A stretch of 64,000 nucleotides of DNA from an uncultured Prevotellaceae bacterium (GTDB taxonomy: Bacteria > Bacteroidota > Bacteroidia > Bacteroidales > Bacteroidaceae), in NCBI GenBank assembly GCA_947169245.1, contig CAMVPA010000008.1, forward strand, positions 1-64,000. Reading direction: 5' to 3'. This document shows, in pieces, positions 1 to 9,449 of this stretch; position 1 is the stretch's first letter, and each line of letters starts with the position of its first letter. The position numbers were made by a program, and so were the translations under genes. Under the pieces are notes generated by a model, which did not search any database, had not been told where the DNA came from, and worked only from the letters and a program-made list of their open reading frames with translations.

Positions 1-112
1 ATAACCAGTTTAGTTTAACTCTCCAAAAAGTGACAACCTTTTTCAGTTAAGGTCAAGTCGAGAATCCTTTGTAGCGCACCGCCACACATGGCGGCACTGG
101 GATACTCGGTGG
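1..112 (-). other. Transcribed leader at the window edge, no gene visible
   Basis: This stretch lies downstream of a leftward TAnnTTTG promoter. It contains a small hairpin (CCGCCATGTGTGGCGG on the minus strand) but no convincing reading frame; the longest ATG frame is 24 codons. It probably leads into a gene to the left of the window. In related genomes sufC usually follows sufB, but nothing here shows that. Confidence 0.3.
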
Positions 113-120
113 CAAAGATA
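113..120 (-). promoter_or_regulatory. Promoter -7 element (TATCTTTG) reading left
   Basis: The minus strand reads TATCTTTG, a match to the Bacteroidetes -7 consensus TAnnTTTG. It lies just after the sufB terminator, so transcription restarts here towards the left edge. The same terminator-promoter pair recurs near 59.9 kb. Confidence 0.6.
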
Positions 121-153
121 CGAAATAAAGTTGGAAGTTGCAAGGAAAAGGGC

Positions 154-193
154 AAAAAAATCTCCGAAGCACCTGCGGCGGAGCTTCGGAGAT
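154..193 (-). terminator. Rho-independent terminator of sufB
   Basis: On the minus strand ATCTCCGAAGC pairs with GCTTCGGAGAT across a short loop and is followed by seven U. It begins a few bases after the sufB stop codon. Confidence 0.85.
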
Positions 194-199
194 GATTGT

Positions 200-1684
200 T
201 TATCCGACCGTACCCTCGAGGGAGACGCTGAGTAGCTTCTGGGCCTCGACGGCGAACTCCATGGGCAGCTTCTGCAGGACTTCCTTGGCATAGCCGTTGA
301 CGATGAGGCCGACGGCCTGCTCGGTGGGTATGCCGCGCTGGTTGCAGTAGAAGAGCTGGTCTTCAGAGATTTTCGAGGTGGTGGCCTCATGCTCGAAGAC
401 GGCGGTCTCGTTGTGGACGTCCATATAGGGGAAGGTGTGGGCGCCGCAGTAGGAGCCTAAGAGCAGCGAGTCGCAACTGGAGTAGTTGCGGGCATTGTCG
501 GCTGTTGAGGCGGCACGTACGAGTCCGCGGTAGCTGTTCTGTGAGTGGCCGGCGGAGATGCCCTTCGAGATGATGGTCGACTTGGTGTTGCGGCCGATGT
601 GAATCATCTTGGTGCCGGTGTCGGCCTCCTGGTAGTTGTTGGTGACGGCCACGCTGTAGAACTCGGCCTGCGAGTTGTCGCCGCGCAGGATGCACGAGGG
701 GTACTTCCACGTGATGGCAGAGCCCGTCTCCACCTGTGTCCAGGAGAGCTTGCTGTCCGCGCCGCGCAGGTCGCCGCGCTTGGTGACGAGGTTGAGTACG
801 CCGCCCTTTCCATTCTCGTCGCCGGGATACCAGTTCTGCACGGTGGAATACTTCACCTCGGCACGGTCCATGACGATGATCTCGACGATGGCGGCATGCA
901 GCTGGTTTTCGTCGCGCATGGGGGCGGTGCAGCCCTCAAGGTAGGAGACGTAGGAGTCGTCGTCGGCCACGATGAGCGTGCGCTCAAACTGGCCGGTGTT
1001 GCGGGCGTTGATACGGAAATAGGAGCTGAGCTCCATGGGGCAGCGCACACCCTTGGGAATGTACACAAACGAGCCGTCGCTGAAGACTGCCGAGTTGAGG
1101 GCGGCGAAGAAATTGTCCTTATAGGGCACCACTGTACCTAAGTACTGGCGCACCAGGTCGCCGTGCTCCTTGATGGCCTCGCCGATGGAGCAGAAGATGA
1201 CGCCCTTCTCGCGCAACTTCTCCTTGAAGGTGGTCTTCACGCTCACGGAGTCCATGATGGCATCGACAGCGGTGTTGCCGCTCAGCGCCAGGCGCTCCTC
1301 AAGGGGAATGCCCAGCTTGTCGAAGGTTTCGACAAGCTTGGGATCAAGACCCCCTTCCGTCTCCCCCGAGGGGGAGTGACCTGAAGCCTCCCCTCGGGGA
1401 GGTTTGGAGGGGGTCGGGTCGGCATAGTAGGAGATGGCCTGATAGTCAATCTCGGGCACATGCACATGTCCCCACGTGGGCTCCGTCTGCTCGCGCCAGT
1501 AGCGGAACGCCTTCAGGCGGAACTCGAGCATCCACTCGGGCTCCCCCTTCTTAGCAGAGATGAGCCGAACGACGTCCTCGTTCAGCCCTTTCTCAATGAT
1601 TTCAGTATGTACGTCCGTGGTGAAGCCGAACTCGTACTTCTGTTCGGCCACCTGACGGACGTATTCATTCTTCTTCTCAGACAT
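200..1684 (-). CDS. sufB: Fe-S cluster assembly scaffold subunit SufB
   Basis: SufB is the cytoplasmic scaffold subunit of the SUF iron-sulfur cluster assembly machine and normally works with SufC and SufD. The 494-residue protein has the SufB/SufD beta-helix core and the conserved C-terminal region with YCNQRGI (Cys near 447) and the closing helix that contacts SufC. Residues about 90-112 are not family sequence: they are encoded by a GC-rich palindromic element (1348-1415) that keeps the frame open. The insertion sits in the variable linker before [12 protein letters not shown], so the protein is probably functional. The gene follows infB by 97 nt and is closed by a strong terminator, so sufC, if present, has its own promoter. 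The start ATG at 1684 gives the usual MSEKKNEYV opening. Confidence 0.95.
   Translation of the reverse strand: MSEKKNEYVRQVAEQKYEFGFTTDVHTEIIEKGLNEDVVRLISAKKGEPEWMLEFRLKAFRYWREQTEPTWGHVHVPEIDYQAISYYADPTPSKPPRGEASGHSPSGETEGGLDPKLVETFDKLGIPLEERLALSGNTAVDAIMDSVSVKTTFKEKLREKGVIFCSIGEAIKEHGDLVRQYLGTVVPYKDNFFAALNSAVFSDGSFVYIPKGVRCPMELSSYFRINARNTGQFERTLIVADDDSYVSYLEGCTAPMRDENQLHAAIVEIIVMDRAEVKYSTVQNWYPGDENGKGGVLNLVTKRGDLRGADSKLSWTQVETGSAITWKYPSCILRGDNSQAEFYSVAVTNNYQEADTGTKMIHIGRNTKSTIISKGISAGHSQNSYRGLVRAASTADNARNYSSCDSLLLGSYCGAHTFPYMDVHNETAVFEHEATTSKISEDQLFYCNQRGIPTEQAVGLIVNGYAKEVLQKLPMEFAVEAQKLLSVSLEGTVG
1348..1415. repeat. Palindromic GC-rich element inside sufB
   Basis: The outer arms GACCCCCTTCC and TGGAGGGGGTC enclose two smaller perfect hairpins, CTCCCCCGAGGGGGAG (1361-1376) and CCTCCCCTCGGGGAGG (1387-1402). 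The layout is cloverleaf-like and typical of small non-autonomous palindromic repeats. It is read in frame as about 23 extra SufB residues rich in Pro, Gly, Ser and Glu. Confidence 0.8.
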
Positions 1685-1692
1685 AAGAACTA

Positions 1693-1730
1693 TTTAAAGA
1701 CATAATAACCGTTTAAAGACATAATAACAG
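1693..1730. repeat. Two 19-bp tandem units upstream of sufB
   Basis: TTTAAAGACATAATAACCG is followed directly by TTTAAAGACATAATAACAG. The pair fills part of the infB-sufB spacer. Function is unknown; it may be one of the short-period spacer repeats that recur in this window. Confidence 0.7.
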
Positions 1731-1781
1731 AATAACCATCAGAAGATATTACGATGTTACTATGTCTTCTTATTACTCTGT

Positions 1782-4601
1782 CTATAACTTCTGTTCAACC
1801 TCAATCTCGGTGAAGGTCTCGATGATGTCGCCGACCTGGATGTCGTTGAAGTTGACGAGCGAGATGCCGCACTCCAGACCGGTAGCCACCTCCTTGGCGT
1901 CGTCCTTGTAACGCTTGAGGGCGTCGATGGGGGCGGTGTGGATGACGATACCGTCGCGGATGACGCGGGCCTTGTCCTTGTTGTGCACCTTGCCGTCGAT
2001 GACGAGACCGCCGGCAACAGTGCCGACCTTCGAGATCTTGAACACCTGCTTCACCTCAATCTCGCCGCTGACAATCTCCTTCTTCACCTTGTCGAGCATG
2101 CCCTGCATGGTGGACTTCACCTCGTCGATGGCATCGTAGATGATGGAGTAGGTGTTGATTTCAACACCCTCACGGTCGGCAGCACGGCGGGCGTCGGCAG
2201 AGGGACGTACCTGGAAGCCGACGATGATGGCATCGGAGGCCGAAGCCAGCATGACGTCGTTCTCGCTGATCTGACCCACGGCCTTCGAGATGACGTTGAC
2301 CTGCACCTTCTCGGTAGAGAGCTTGATGAACGAGTCGCTGAGGGCCTCGATGGAACCGTCGGTGTCGCCCTTGACGATGATGTTGAGCTCGTGGAACTCG
2401 CCCAGCGCAATGCGGTGGGACAGCTCGTCGAGACCCAGCTTCGTCGTGGTGCGCAGCGACTGTTCGCGCTGCAGCTGCACACGCTTGTTGGTGATGTCGC
2501 GGGCCTCCTGCTCGGTCTCCATCACGTGGAAGGAGTCGCCGGCGGTGGGGGCGCCGTTCAGACCAAGGATGATGGCGGGCTCGGCTGGACCGGCCTCTTC
2601 GATGCGCTGGTTACGCTCGTTGAACATGGCCTTGATGCGGCCGTAGCTGGTACCGGCGACGACGATGTCGCCAATCTTTAGCGTACCGTTGGAGACGAGC
2701 ACCGTCGACACGTAGCCGCGGCCCTTGTCGAGACTCGACTCGATGACGGAACCCGTAGCCTTGCGGTTGGGGTTGGCCTTCAGGTCGAGCATCTCGGCCT
2801 CCAGCAACACCTTCTCCAGCAGCTCGTCGACGCCAAGACCCTTCTTGGCCGAAATCTCCTGACACTGGTACTTGCCGCCCCACTCCTCGACGAGGAGGTT
2901 CATCTGTGCCAGATCCTCGCGGATCTTGTCGGGGTTGGCGCCGGGCTTGTCAATCTTGTTGATGGCAAACACCATAGGTACGTTGGCGGCCTGGGCATGG
3001 GCGATGGCCTCCTTGGTGGTAGGCATCACCGAGTCGTCGGCAGCAATGATGATGATGGCGATATCGGTCACCTGGGCACCACGGGCACGCATGGCGGTGA
3101 AGGCCTCGTGACCGGGGGTGTCGAGGAAGGTGATCTGACGACCGTCCTTCAGCTTGACGTTGTAAGCACCGATGTGCTGGGTGATGCCACCGGCCTCACC
3201 GGCAATGACGTTGGTATTGCGGATGTGGTCGAGCAGCGACGTCTTACCGTGGTCGACATGACCCATGACGGTGACGATGGGAGCGCGGCTGATGAGATCG
3301 CTCTCGTCGTCGGCCTCCTCGGTGATGGCGTTCTGCACCTCGGCAGAGACGTACTCGGTGGTGAAGCCGAACTCGTCGGCCACGATATTGATGGTCTCAG
3401 CATCCAGACGCTGGTTGATGGACACCATGATGCCTATCGACATGCAGGTACCGATGACCTGGTTCACGCCGACGTTCATCATCGTGGCCAGCTCGGAGAC
3501 GGTCACGAACTCCGTCAGCTTCAGCACCTTGCTCTGTGCTGCCTCGGCGGCCATCTCCTCGTTCATGCGCTCGGCCACGGCGTCGCGCTTCTCGCGACGG
3601 TACTTGGCACCCTTCTTGTTCTGGTTCTTCGTCGTCAGACGGGCCAGCGTCTCCTTGACCTGACGTGCTACGGCCTCGTCGTCGACCTCCAGCGGTTTCT
3701 GCGGCTGACGGCCTTTCTTGTTCTTCTTGCCGCCGCCCTGCTGGGCCATGTTCTGACCGCCGTCCTGCGGACGACCGTTCTTCTGCTGCTGCTTCTGCTT
3801 CTTCTGCTTGTTGGCATCGTTGCGAGCCTCGGCCTCAATGTCGACACGCTCCTGGCCAATGCGTACGCGCTTCTTCTTCTCGCCACGCTGCTGGGCCAGC
3901 TTCTCCTCGCGCTCCTTCTTCTTCTCCTCCTTGGTCTTCTTCTTCGGACGAGTGCTCTGGTTCAGGGCGGAGAGGTCGATCTTGCCAAGCACGTTCACCT
4001 TCGGAGCCAGCTTGGCCTCACTCTTCAGGGTGTAGACCTCGGGCTGCTGGGGTGCAGGCTCCTTGGCTGCGGGCTTTTCCTCAGCAGCAGGCTCGGCCGC
4101 GGTCTCTGCCACGGCTTCAGCGGCTGCGGGTTCCTTCTTGGCAACCGCAGGCTCGGCCTCGACAACGGGCTTCTCCTCGACGACCGTCTCAGTCTTGACC
4201 GTCTCAGTCTTGACAGCCTCGGTCTTGGGGGCCTCGACAACGGGCTCGGCAGCGGGCTTCGGTGCCTCAGGAGCAGGAGCCGGCTTCTTGCCAAGGCTGT
4301 CAAGGTCGATCTTGCCCAGCGGCTTGAATGTTTGGCGAACCTCGTCCTTCACCTCAATGACCTCGGGCTTCTTCTCCTTCTTCTTCTCCTTCTTGGGGAA
4401 CAGCTGCGCTGCCTGCGACTTCACTTCCTTGTCGCCGCTGAACTCGCTGACCAGGGCCTGGTATTGGACGTCGCTGATCTTGGTGTTGGGCGTCACGTCG
4501 TCCTTCACCTCGCCAAGACTGCTCTTCTTCTTCAAGAAGTCGACTGCCGTCTGAAGACCGATGTTCAGTTCTGTTAATACTTTATTTAATCTTACTCCCA
4601 T
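1782..4601 (-). CDS. infB: Translation initiation factor IF-2
   Basis: IF-2 is the GTPase that places initiator tRNA on the 30S subunit and promotes subunit joining. The 939-residue protein has the short N-terminal IF2N helix bundle ([14 protein letters not shown]), then a long charged linker of about 300 residues rich in Lys, Glu, Ala and Pro. A second IF2N module follows, then the G domain from about residue 440 with [16 protein letters not shown] and NKIDKPGA, and the C-terminal beta-barrel and C1/C2 domains. It lies 44 nt after nusA in the rimP-nusA-infB operon. A very long open frame on the opposite strand is only a codon-bias shadow. Confidence 0.97.
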   Translation of the reverse strand: MGVRLNKVLTELNIGLQTAVDFLKKKSSLGEVKDDVTPNTKISDVQYQALVSEFSGDKEVKSQAAQLFPKKEKKKEKKPEVIEVKDEVRQTFKPLGKIDLDSLGKKPAPAPEAPKPAAEPVVEAPKTEAVKTETVKTETVVEEKPVVEAEPAVAKKEPAAAEAVAETAAEPAAEEKPAAKEPAPQQPEVYTLKSEAKLAPKVNVLGKIDLSALNQSTRPKKKTKEEKKKEREEKLAQQRGEKKKRVRIGQERVDIEAEARNDANKQKKQKQQQKNGRPQDGGQNMAQQGGGKKNKKGRQPQKPLEVDDEAVARQVKETLARLTTKNQNKKGAKYRREKRDAVAERMNEEMAAEAAQSKVLKLTEFVTVSELATMMNVGVNQVIGTCMSIGIMVSINQRLDAETINIVADEFGFTTEYVSAEVQNAITEEADDESDLISRAPIVTVMGHVDHGKTSLLDHIRNTNVIAGEAGGITQHIGAYNVKLKDGRQITFLDTPGHEAFTAMRARGAQVTDIAIIIIAADDSVMPTTKEAIAHAQAANVPMVFAINKIDKPGANPDKIREDLAQMNLLVEEWGGKYQCQEISAKKGLGVDELLEKVLLEAEMLDLKANPNRKATGSVIESSLDKGRGYVSTVLVSNGTLKIGDIVVAGTSYGRIKAMFNERNQRIEEAGPAEPAIILGLNGAPTAGDSFHVMETEQEARDITNKRVQLQREQSLRTTTKLGLDELSHRIALGEFHELNIIVKGDTDGSIEALSDSFIKLSTEKVQVNVISKAVGQISENDVMLASASDAIIVGFQVRPSADARRAADREGVEINTYSIIYDAIDEVKSTMQGMLDKVKKEIVSGEIEVKQVFKISKVGTVAGGLVIDGKVHNKDKARVIRDGIVIHTAPIDALKRYKDDAKEVATGLECGISLVNFNDIQVGDIIETFTEIEVEQKL

Positions 4602-4645
4602 TCTCTAACTTCTTAACTTTGTTTACTTCTTTAACTTCTCAAAGC

Positions 4646-5905
4646 TTATTCAAACTCTGCGCGGAGGATGTTCAGAACCTCGTCGACTGTCTCTTCCTCG
4701 AGGTCGGCCTTCTCAATGAGCATCTCACGCGGAGCATTCAGCACAGCCTTGGCGGTGTCGAGACCGATGGCCTTGATGGAGTCGATGATCCACTGGTCAA
4801 TCTCGTCAGAGAACTCGTCGAGGTAGATGTCCTCGTCGGCGTCGGCTTCGCTGACCACGCGGAACACGTCGATGGTGTGCTCAGTCAGCATGGATGCGAG
4901 CTTGATGTTCATGCCGCCCTTACCGATGGCCAGGCTGACCTCCTCAGGCTGCAGATAGACCTCGGCCTTGTGGTTCTCCTCGTCGAGAACAATCTGCGAC
5001 ACCTTGGCGGGGCTCAGGGCGCGCTGGATGAACAGCTGGGTGTTGGTAGAGAAATTGATGACGTCGATGTTCTCGCCACCCAGTTCGCGGACGATGCCGT
5101 GAACACGGCTGCCCTTGACACCGACGCAGGCTCCTACGGGGTCGATGCGCTCGTCGTAGCTCTCGACGGCCACCTTGGCACGTTCGCCCGGCATGCGGGC
5201 CACACGCTTGATGGTGATGAGGCCGTCGTTGATCTCAGGCACCTCGGCCTCCAACAGGCGCTCCAGGAAAATGGGGCTCGTGCGGCTCAGGATGATGCGG
5301 GGGTTGTTGTTCTCGTTCTGCACCTCCTTGACGATGGCACGCACGGTCTCGCCCTTGTGGTAGTTGTCGGCGGGAATCTGCTCGCTCTTCGGCAGGTGCA
5401 GCTCGTTGCCCTCATCGTCCATCAGCAGCACTTCGCGCTTCCACATCTGGTAGACCTCGCCGCTGACGACGGTGCCCACCTTGTCCTTGTACTTCTGGTA
5501 CAGGGAGTCGTGCTCCAGTTCAAGAATCTTGGAAGCCAGCGTCTGGCGCAGATTCAGAATGGCGCGACGGCCAAACTTCTGGAAGTCAACCTCTTCGGAC
5601 ACCTCCTCGCCAATCTCGTAGTCGGGCTCAATCTTCTGGGCCTCGCTCAGTGCAATCTCCTTGTTCTCGTCAACAACCTCGCCGTCGGCGACGACAATGC
5701 GGTTGCGGTGAATCTCGAAGTCACCCTTGTCGGGGTTCACAATCACGTCGAAGTTCTCGTCGGAGCCAAACAGCTTCGCGATGACATTGCGGAAACTCTC
5801 TTCAAGAACACTTACCAGCGTGGTGCGGTCGATGTTCTTGGTCTCCTTGAATTCCTGAAAGGTCTCAATCATTGAGGGGCCTTTCGCATCTTTTCTTGTT
5901 GCCAT
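4646..5905 (-). CDS. nusA: Transcription termination/antitermination factor NusA
   Basis: NusA binds RNA polymerase and nascent RNA and controls pausing, termination and antitermination. The 419 residues cover the N-terminal polymerase-binding domain (to about 130), an S1 domain (about 135-200) and the two KH domains (about 200-345, with CVGVKGSRV and AIGKGGMNIKLAS). A short C-terminal extension ends LNILRAEFE. The long acidic-repeat C-terminus of enterobacterial NusA is absent, as is common outside proteobacteria. It sits 28 nt after rimP. The ATG at 5905 is chosen; an internal Met at 5872 is an alternative. Confidence 0.96.
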   Translation of the reverse strand: MATRKDAKGPSMIETFQEFKETKNIDRTTLVSVLEESFRNVIAKLFGSDENFDVIVNPDKGDFEIHRNRIVVADGEVVDENKEIALSEAQKIEPDYEIGEEVSEEVDFQKFGRRAILNLRQTLASKILELEHDSLYQKYKDKVGTVVSGEVYQMWKREVLLMDDEGNELHLPKSEQIPADNYHKGETVRAIVKEVQNENNNPRIILSRTSPIFLERLLEAEVPEINDGLITIKRVARMPGERAKVAVESYDERIDPVGACVGVKGSRVHGIVRELGGENIDVINFSTNTQLFIQRALSPAKVSQIVLDEENHKAEVYLQPEEVSLAIGKGGMNIKLASMLTEHTIDVFRVVSEADADEDIYLDEFSDEIDQWIIDSIKAIGLDTAKAVLNAPREMLIEKADLEEETVDEVLNILRAEFE

Positions 5906-5933
5906 TGATATTTATTTTTGTTTTAACTTTTTC

Positions 5934-6401
5934 TTACTTGAACGCCAGCACGTACTTGGCGTATTTCACATCGTCCATGGAGAATGACTTGTCAACGTCG
6001 ACCATCACGGGGCGCTTCTTGCCCTCAACGGTCTGCTTCTCCTTGACGGTCACCACGAACTCACGCCCGTTGACCTCCTTCAGTATGCCCTGCATCTTCT
6101 TGCCGTCTTTTCCAAGCACCTCCACCTCGTCGCCGATGTGGTTCAGATACTGCTGCTCGACCTTGAAAGGCTGGCCGATGCCGGCGCTGCCGACCTCCAG
6201 CTCGTAGTCGCCAAGCTCGTCGCCCAGCTTCTCCTGAAGAAAGCGGCTCAGTTCTGCGCAATCCTCAATCCACACACCGTCGGCGTGGTCAATCTCAATA
6301 ACGATGCGGTCGTCGGCACCGAACATAATGTCTACCAGGAAGTAGTCGTTGCCCTGCAACCACTCTTCCACTAATGTCTTTACTACGTCTTTGTTAATCA
6401 T
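5934..6401 (-). CDS. rimP: Ribosome maturation factor RimP
   Basis: RimP assists maturation of the 30S subunit. The 155-residue protein has the two RimP domains, with the characteristic N-terminal VEEWLQGNDYFLVDI, the central YELEVGSAGIGQPF (the family's LEVSSPG-like motif) and a C-terminal SH3-like barrel. It is the first gene of the rimP-nusA-infB operon, an order conserved across bacteria. Its promoter lies at 6468-6475, and a stable hairpin in the leader (6425-6453) could be an attenuator. Confidence 0.93.
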   Translation of the reverse strand: MINKDVVKTLVEEWLQGNDYFLVDIMFGADDRIVIEIDHADGVWIEDCAELSRFLQEKLGDELGDYELEVGSAGIGQPFKVEQQYLNHIGDEVEVLGKDGKKMQGILKEVNGREFVVTVKEKQTVEGKKRPVMVDVDKSFSMDDVKYAKYVLAFK

Positions 6402-6424
6402 CTAATATGTGTAATTATAATGAA

Positions 6425-6453
6425 AATGAGAGACCCCGTCGGAGTCTCTCATT
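6425..6453 (-). promoter_or_regulatory. Hairpin in the rimP-nusA-infB leader
   Basis: AATGAGAGAC pairs perfectly with GTCTCTCATT around a 9-nt loop. It lies between the predicted start of transcription (near 6460) and the rimP ATG. On the transcript it is followed by UUUUCAUUAUAAUU, so it could work as an early terminator. NusA autoregulates through leader termination in other bacteria, so attenuation is a reasonable guess. It could also partly stop read-through from the protease gene. Confidence 0.5.
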
Positions 6454-6467
6454 CCACTGAACGGATG

Positions 6468-6475
6468 CAAAGGTA
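6468..6475 (-). promoter_or_regulatory. Promoter -7 element for rimP-nusA-infB
   Basis: The minus strand reads TACCTTTG, with ATTTG about 20 bp upstream as the -33 element. Both fit the Bacteroidetes housekeeping promoter. Confidence 0.65.
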
Positions 6476-6554
6476 CGGCTTTTTCCGCACTTATGCAAAT
6501 ATTTCGCGAAGAAAATCACTTTTTCTGTTCAAAAGTAGGCAAAATCGGCGGTTG

Positions 6555-8093
6555 TCACTGCTTCGTGGCCTCGCCGAGCACACGGAGAGCCTCCTGGAAC
6601 TGCTTGTCATAACGTAGCCCCAGTTCCACCACACCGGGGGTGTAATAGTAGGCTGCGATGATGTCTGTCTCCAACAGCTGGCGCAGGATTGTGGCATGAA
6701 GATCCATGTCGCGCCCCAGGTTATGCTTCAGCTTTGATTCCAACAGCTCAAAGGCATCACGGGCATCGTCGTAGTAGCCCTCGAACTTCGCCGTCTTCAC
6801 CAGCTCGTCCAGCTGCTTCTTACTCACAGGGTCATATGTGAACCCGCTCTTCATGACTCGCTCCTTGAAGTCCTTGAAGTCGGCATCCGTTATTCGGAAC
6901 TCCGACGGACTGGCAATGGTGGGATGACGGGTAATGTAGTCGACCACATAGTCGAACATCACCTCCGTAGAGTCGAGACCGCTGCCCGACAGGTAGTAGG
7001 CAATGTTGGGCAGCGTGTCCTGCTTCACCACAATGTCGGGCTCGACGCCCGTTCCCTGGATGCTACGGCCGCTGGGTAGGTAGTAGCGGCTCGTGGTTAT
7101 CTTCAGGTTGGTGTTGTAGGGCAGGTCGATGGGAACCTGTACCAGTCCCTTCCCGTACGTACGCGTACCTATTATTTTCGCGCGATGCATGTCCTGCAGG
7201 GCACCGCATGTAATCTCACTGGCCGAGGCCGACTCGCCGTTGACCAGCACCACCATCGGGATGACAGTGTCCAGCGGCTCCATCGACGTCTTGTATTCAT
7301 GGCTCAGCTGGCGGAGCTTACCTTTGTTTGACACCACCGTCTGACCGCGCGGCACAAACATGTTCACCAGATTCACCGCTTCAGCCTCAGAGCCGCCACC
7401 GTTGCCGCGAAGGTCGAGAACCAGCGACTTCATGCCTTGATTGCGGAGGTCCAGAAACGCACGGCGTACCTCTTGTGCACAGCCCTCAGTGAACTGCGAC
7501 AGGCTGATGTAGCCTGTTCCGCCCTCGCGCATACCGTAATAAGGAATTGTCGGCGTGTACTGTATCTGACGACGCGTAATCTTCATCTTCATTTCCTTGC
7601 CCGTGCTCGGACGGCGGATCTTCAGCAGGAACGTGGTGCCGGCATCGCCACGCAGATGCTCGCTCACGTACTTCGTATCCTTGCCCGTCATCACCGAGTC
7701 GTCGATGCTCAGTATCTCGTCGCCCTTTTTCAAGCCGGCCTCCTGTGCCGGCGTGCCGGCATACGGCTCGTCGACAACCACCGTCTTCTTGACCAGGTGG
7801 TAGCGGATGAGTGCGCCGATGCCAGCGTACTTGCCTGAGATGAACGTCTTCAGGTCTTTCTGCTCGGAGAAATACTCTGTGTAGGGGTCCAGCGACTTCA
7901 GCATTGCCCGGATGCCTGTGCCGATAACCCTGTTGGCGTCCAGCGTGTCGACGTACATCAGGTCCAGGTTCTTGTATAGCTGGTTGAAGATGTCCAGGTT
8001 CTTGGCCACCTCCAGATTGTGGTTCTTCGTCTCCTGAGCCGGCACCACGATGGGGGCCAGCGTCATGAACAGCAGTACGATATATTTTCTCAT
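6555..8093 (-). CDS. S41 family C-terminal processing peptidase, exported
   Basis: This is a tail-specific serine protease of the CtpA/Prc type, expected in the periplasm. The 512-residue protein begins with a signal peptide ending VVPAQ. A PDZ domain follows (about 90-175, with AQEAGLKKGDEILSID), then the S41 catalytic core. NGESASASE (nucleophile Ser near 290) and RTYGKGLVQ (general-base Lys near 315) give the expected Ser-Lys dyad. The C-terminal 150 residues are helical and of unknown role. It is transcribed alone from a promoter at 8167-8174. Its substrates cannot be read from sequence. Confidence 0.9.
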   Translation of the reverse strand: MRKYIVLLFMTLAPIVVPAQETKNHNLEVAKNLDIFNQLYKNLDLMYVDTLDANRVIGTGIRAMLKSLDPYTEYFSEQKDLKTFISGKYAGIGALIRYHLVKKTVVVDEPYAGTPAQEAGLKKGDEILSIDDSVMTGKDTKYVSEHLRGDAGTTFLLKIRRPSTGKEMKMKITRRQIQYTPTIPYYGMREGGTGYISLSQFTEGCAQEVRRAFLDLRNQGMKSLVLDLRGNGGGSEAEAVNLVNMFVPRGQTVVSNKGKLRQLSHEYKTSMEPLDTVIPMVVLVNGESASASEITCGALQDMHRAKIIGTRTYGKGLVQVPIDLPYNTNLKITTSRYYLPSGRSIQGTGVEPDIVVKQDTLPNIAYYLSGSGLDSTEVMFDYVVDYITRHPTIASPSEFRITDADFKDFKERVMKSGFTYDPVSKKQLDELVKTAKFEGYYDDARDAFELLESKLKHNLGRDMDLHATILRQLLETDIIAAYYYTPGVVELGLRYDKQFQEALRVLGEATKQ

Positions 8094-8166
8094 TTCTCCG
8101 TTTTGCTATTATTACTGTTTTACCTTTTCACTTCTTCACCTATCACTTTGCGTCGGTTTCGTGCCG

Positions 8167-8174
8167 CAAAATTA
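8167..8174 (-). promoter_or_regulatory. Promoter -7 element for the S41 peptidase gene
   Basis: The minus strand reads TAATTTTG, a TAnnTTTG match about 75 nt upstream of the ATG. Confidence 0.55.
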
Positions 8175-8279
8175 CACGATTATCGGCTAATAACCGCCGT
8201 TTTTCCCGTTTTTTTGCAAAAAATTATGCTTTCAATGAATTTTTTTGCCGAAAAGTTTGCGCGTTTCAGATTTTTGCCT

Positions 8280-8287
8280 TACCTTTG
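8280..8287 (+). promoter_or_regulatory. Promoter -7 element for tRNA-Asn
   Basis: TACCTTTG lies 23 nt before the mature tRNA 5' end. TTTG at 8256-8259, 20 nt upstream of it, is a good -33 element. Confidence 0.75.
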
Positions 8288-8309
8288 CACCCGCTTAACA
8301 GCAAAACCT

Positions 8310-8383
8310 GCTTCAGTAGCTCAGTTGGTTAGAGCACCTGACTGTTAATCAGGGGGTCGTTGGTTCAAGCCCATCCTGAAGCG
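8310..8383 (+). tRNA. tRNA-Asn(GTT)
   Basis: The acceptor arm is GCTTCAG/CTGAAGC. The D arm is GCTC...GAGC. The anticodon stem CCTGA/TCAGG encloses loop CTGTTAA with anticodon GTT, and the T loop is TTCAAGC. CCA is not encoded. The T stem GTTGG/CCATC has one T-T mismatch. A promoter and a terminator frame the gene, so it is a single-tRNA transcript. Confidence 0.95.
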
Positions 8384-8394
8384 CCTAAGAAATG

Positions 8395-8427
8395 AGAGAG
8401 TTGCGAAAGTGACTCTCTTTCTTTTTT
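8395..8427 (+). terminator. Terminator after tRNA-Asn
   Basis: AGAGAGT pairs with ACTCTCT around a GCGAAA-containing loop, followed by TTCTTTTTT. Confidence 0.8.
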
Positions 8428-8489
8428 ACCCCTTTGTGGCTAAGTTCCCCACATTAGAATGATATTAATAATAGAAGAATAAGAGAGGA

Positions 8490-9410
8490 ATGGATCAAAC
8501 AAAAATCTCTATATTTCAGAGGCCTGCGTGGGTGGTGGCGTTTGCCCTGACAGCAGCCATAGCGTGGGGTTGGGCATTCCCGCTCATCAAAGTGGGCTTC
8601 AGCGCCTTTGGCATCACTGCCGACATGACTGGCAGCAAGATGCTCTTTGCGGGCATTCGTTTTGCTGCAGCCGGTTTGATAGTGTTGTCTGTTGCCCGTA
8701 GCAATGGCCGTTCGTTTAAGCCAAGTCGAGTGCTCGACTGGCGTTTCATCCTCGCCTTTTCGCTGATGAACACCACGCTTCACTATTTTTTCTTCTACGT
8801 GGGCATGTCACACAGCGAAGGTTCGCGGGCTGCGATTCTCAACTCGCTGAGCACATTCCTTGTGGTGCTGTTGGCCTGTGCCTGTTTCAAGAGCGACAAG
8901 CTGACCTCTCGGAAGATTCTCGGCTGTGCTGTTGGTTTCAGCGGAATCCTTGCATTGAACCTCGGTGGAGTCGAAAGCGGACAATTCAAATGGCTGGGCG
9001 ACGGCATGATTATTCTTAATGCCATCTGTGGAGCATGCGCCAATCTGATGACTCGCGGATTGAGCCGTCGGGTGGATGTGTTCGTTGGTACGGGCTATAG
9101 TCTCACCATCGGAGGCCTGCTGCTCATCATTCCAGGACTTGCTTTTGGCGGTACGCTGCCCAATGTCAATATGCTGGGCATCGTCTGCCTGATCCTGCTC
9201 ATCGCCATCTCTGCCATCGGATTCGCACTTTACAACAAGCTGCTCAGTTGTAATCCGGTAGGAAAGGTGGCCATTTACAATTCGCTGATTCCCATCGTCG
9301 GTGCTGTCACCTCGTGCCTCTGCCTTGGCGAGACGTTCCACCTGAAATACGCCCTTGCAGGAGGCCTTGCCGCATCAGGCATATACATTATTAATAAGGG
9401 TAGGAACTGA
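8490..9410 (+). CDS. EamA/DMT-family transporter, ten membrane segments
   Basis: This is an inner-membrane drug/metabolite transporter-superfamily protein, probably a small-molecule exporter. The 306 residues hold two tandem EamA repeats, each with about five hydrophobic segments. Typical features are the small-residue-rich first helix AAIAWGWAFPLIK and the last repeat's NSLIPIVGAVTSCLCLGE. The substrate cannot be inferred. It is monocistronic, downstream of tRNA-Asn and convergent with the lipoprotein gene at 9450. The ATG at 8490 follows AGAGAGGA, a fair ribosome site. Confidence 0.88.
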   Translation: MDQTKISIFQRPAWVVAFALTAAIAWGWAFPLIKVGFSAFGITADMTGSKMLFAGIRFAAAGLIVLSVARSNGRSFKPSRVLDWRFILAFSLMNTTLHYFFFYVGMSHSEGSRAAILNSLSTFLVVLLACACFKSDKLTSRKILGCAVGFSGILALNLGGVESGQFKWLGDGMIILNAICGACANLMTRGLSRRVDVFVGTGYSLTIGGLLLIIPGLAFGGTLPNVNMLGIVCLILLIAISAIGFALYNKLLSCNPVGKVAIYNSLIPIVGAVTSCLCLGETFHLKYALAGGLAASGIYIINKGRN

Positions 9411-9449
9411 GACTGTCACATCGCCACGTGAAGTGCAAACAGTAAGACT

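Noticed and set aside
1..50. Possible insertion-sequence end at the left edge
   Set aside because: The A/T-rich words there vaguely resemble IS termini, but no transposase or matching inverted repeat is visible in the window.
2997..4577. 526-codon open frame opposite infB
   Set aside because: It is antisense to the charged linker and G domain of IF-2 and consists of Leu/Gly/Val-rich low-complexity sequence. Long antisense frames of the same kind occur opposite nusA, gyrB, murE and ftsI and reflect codon bias.
8310..8383. tRNA-Asn as a pseudogene because of a T-stem mismatch
   Set aside because: All other arms, the promoter and the terminator are intact; a single T-T mismatch does not justify calling it broken.
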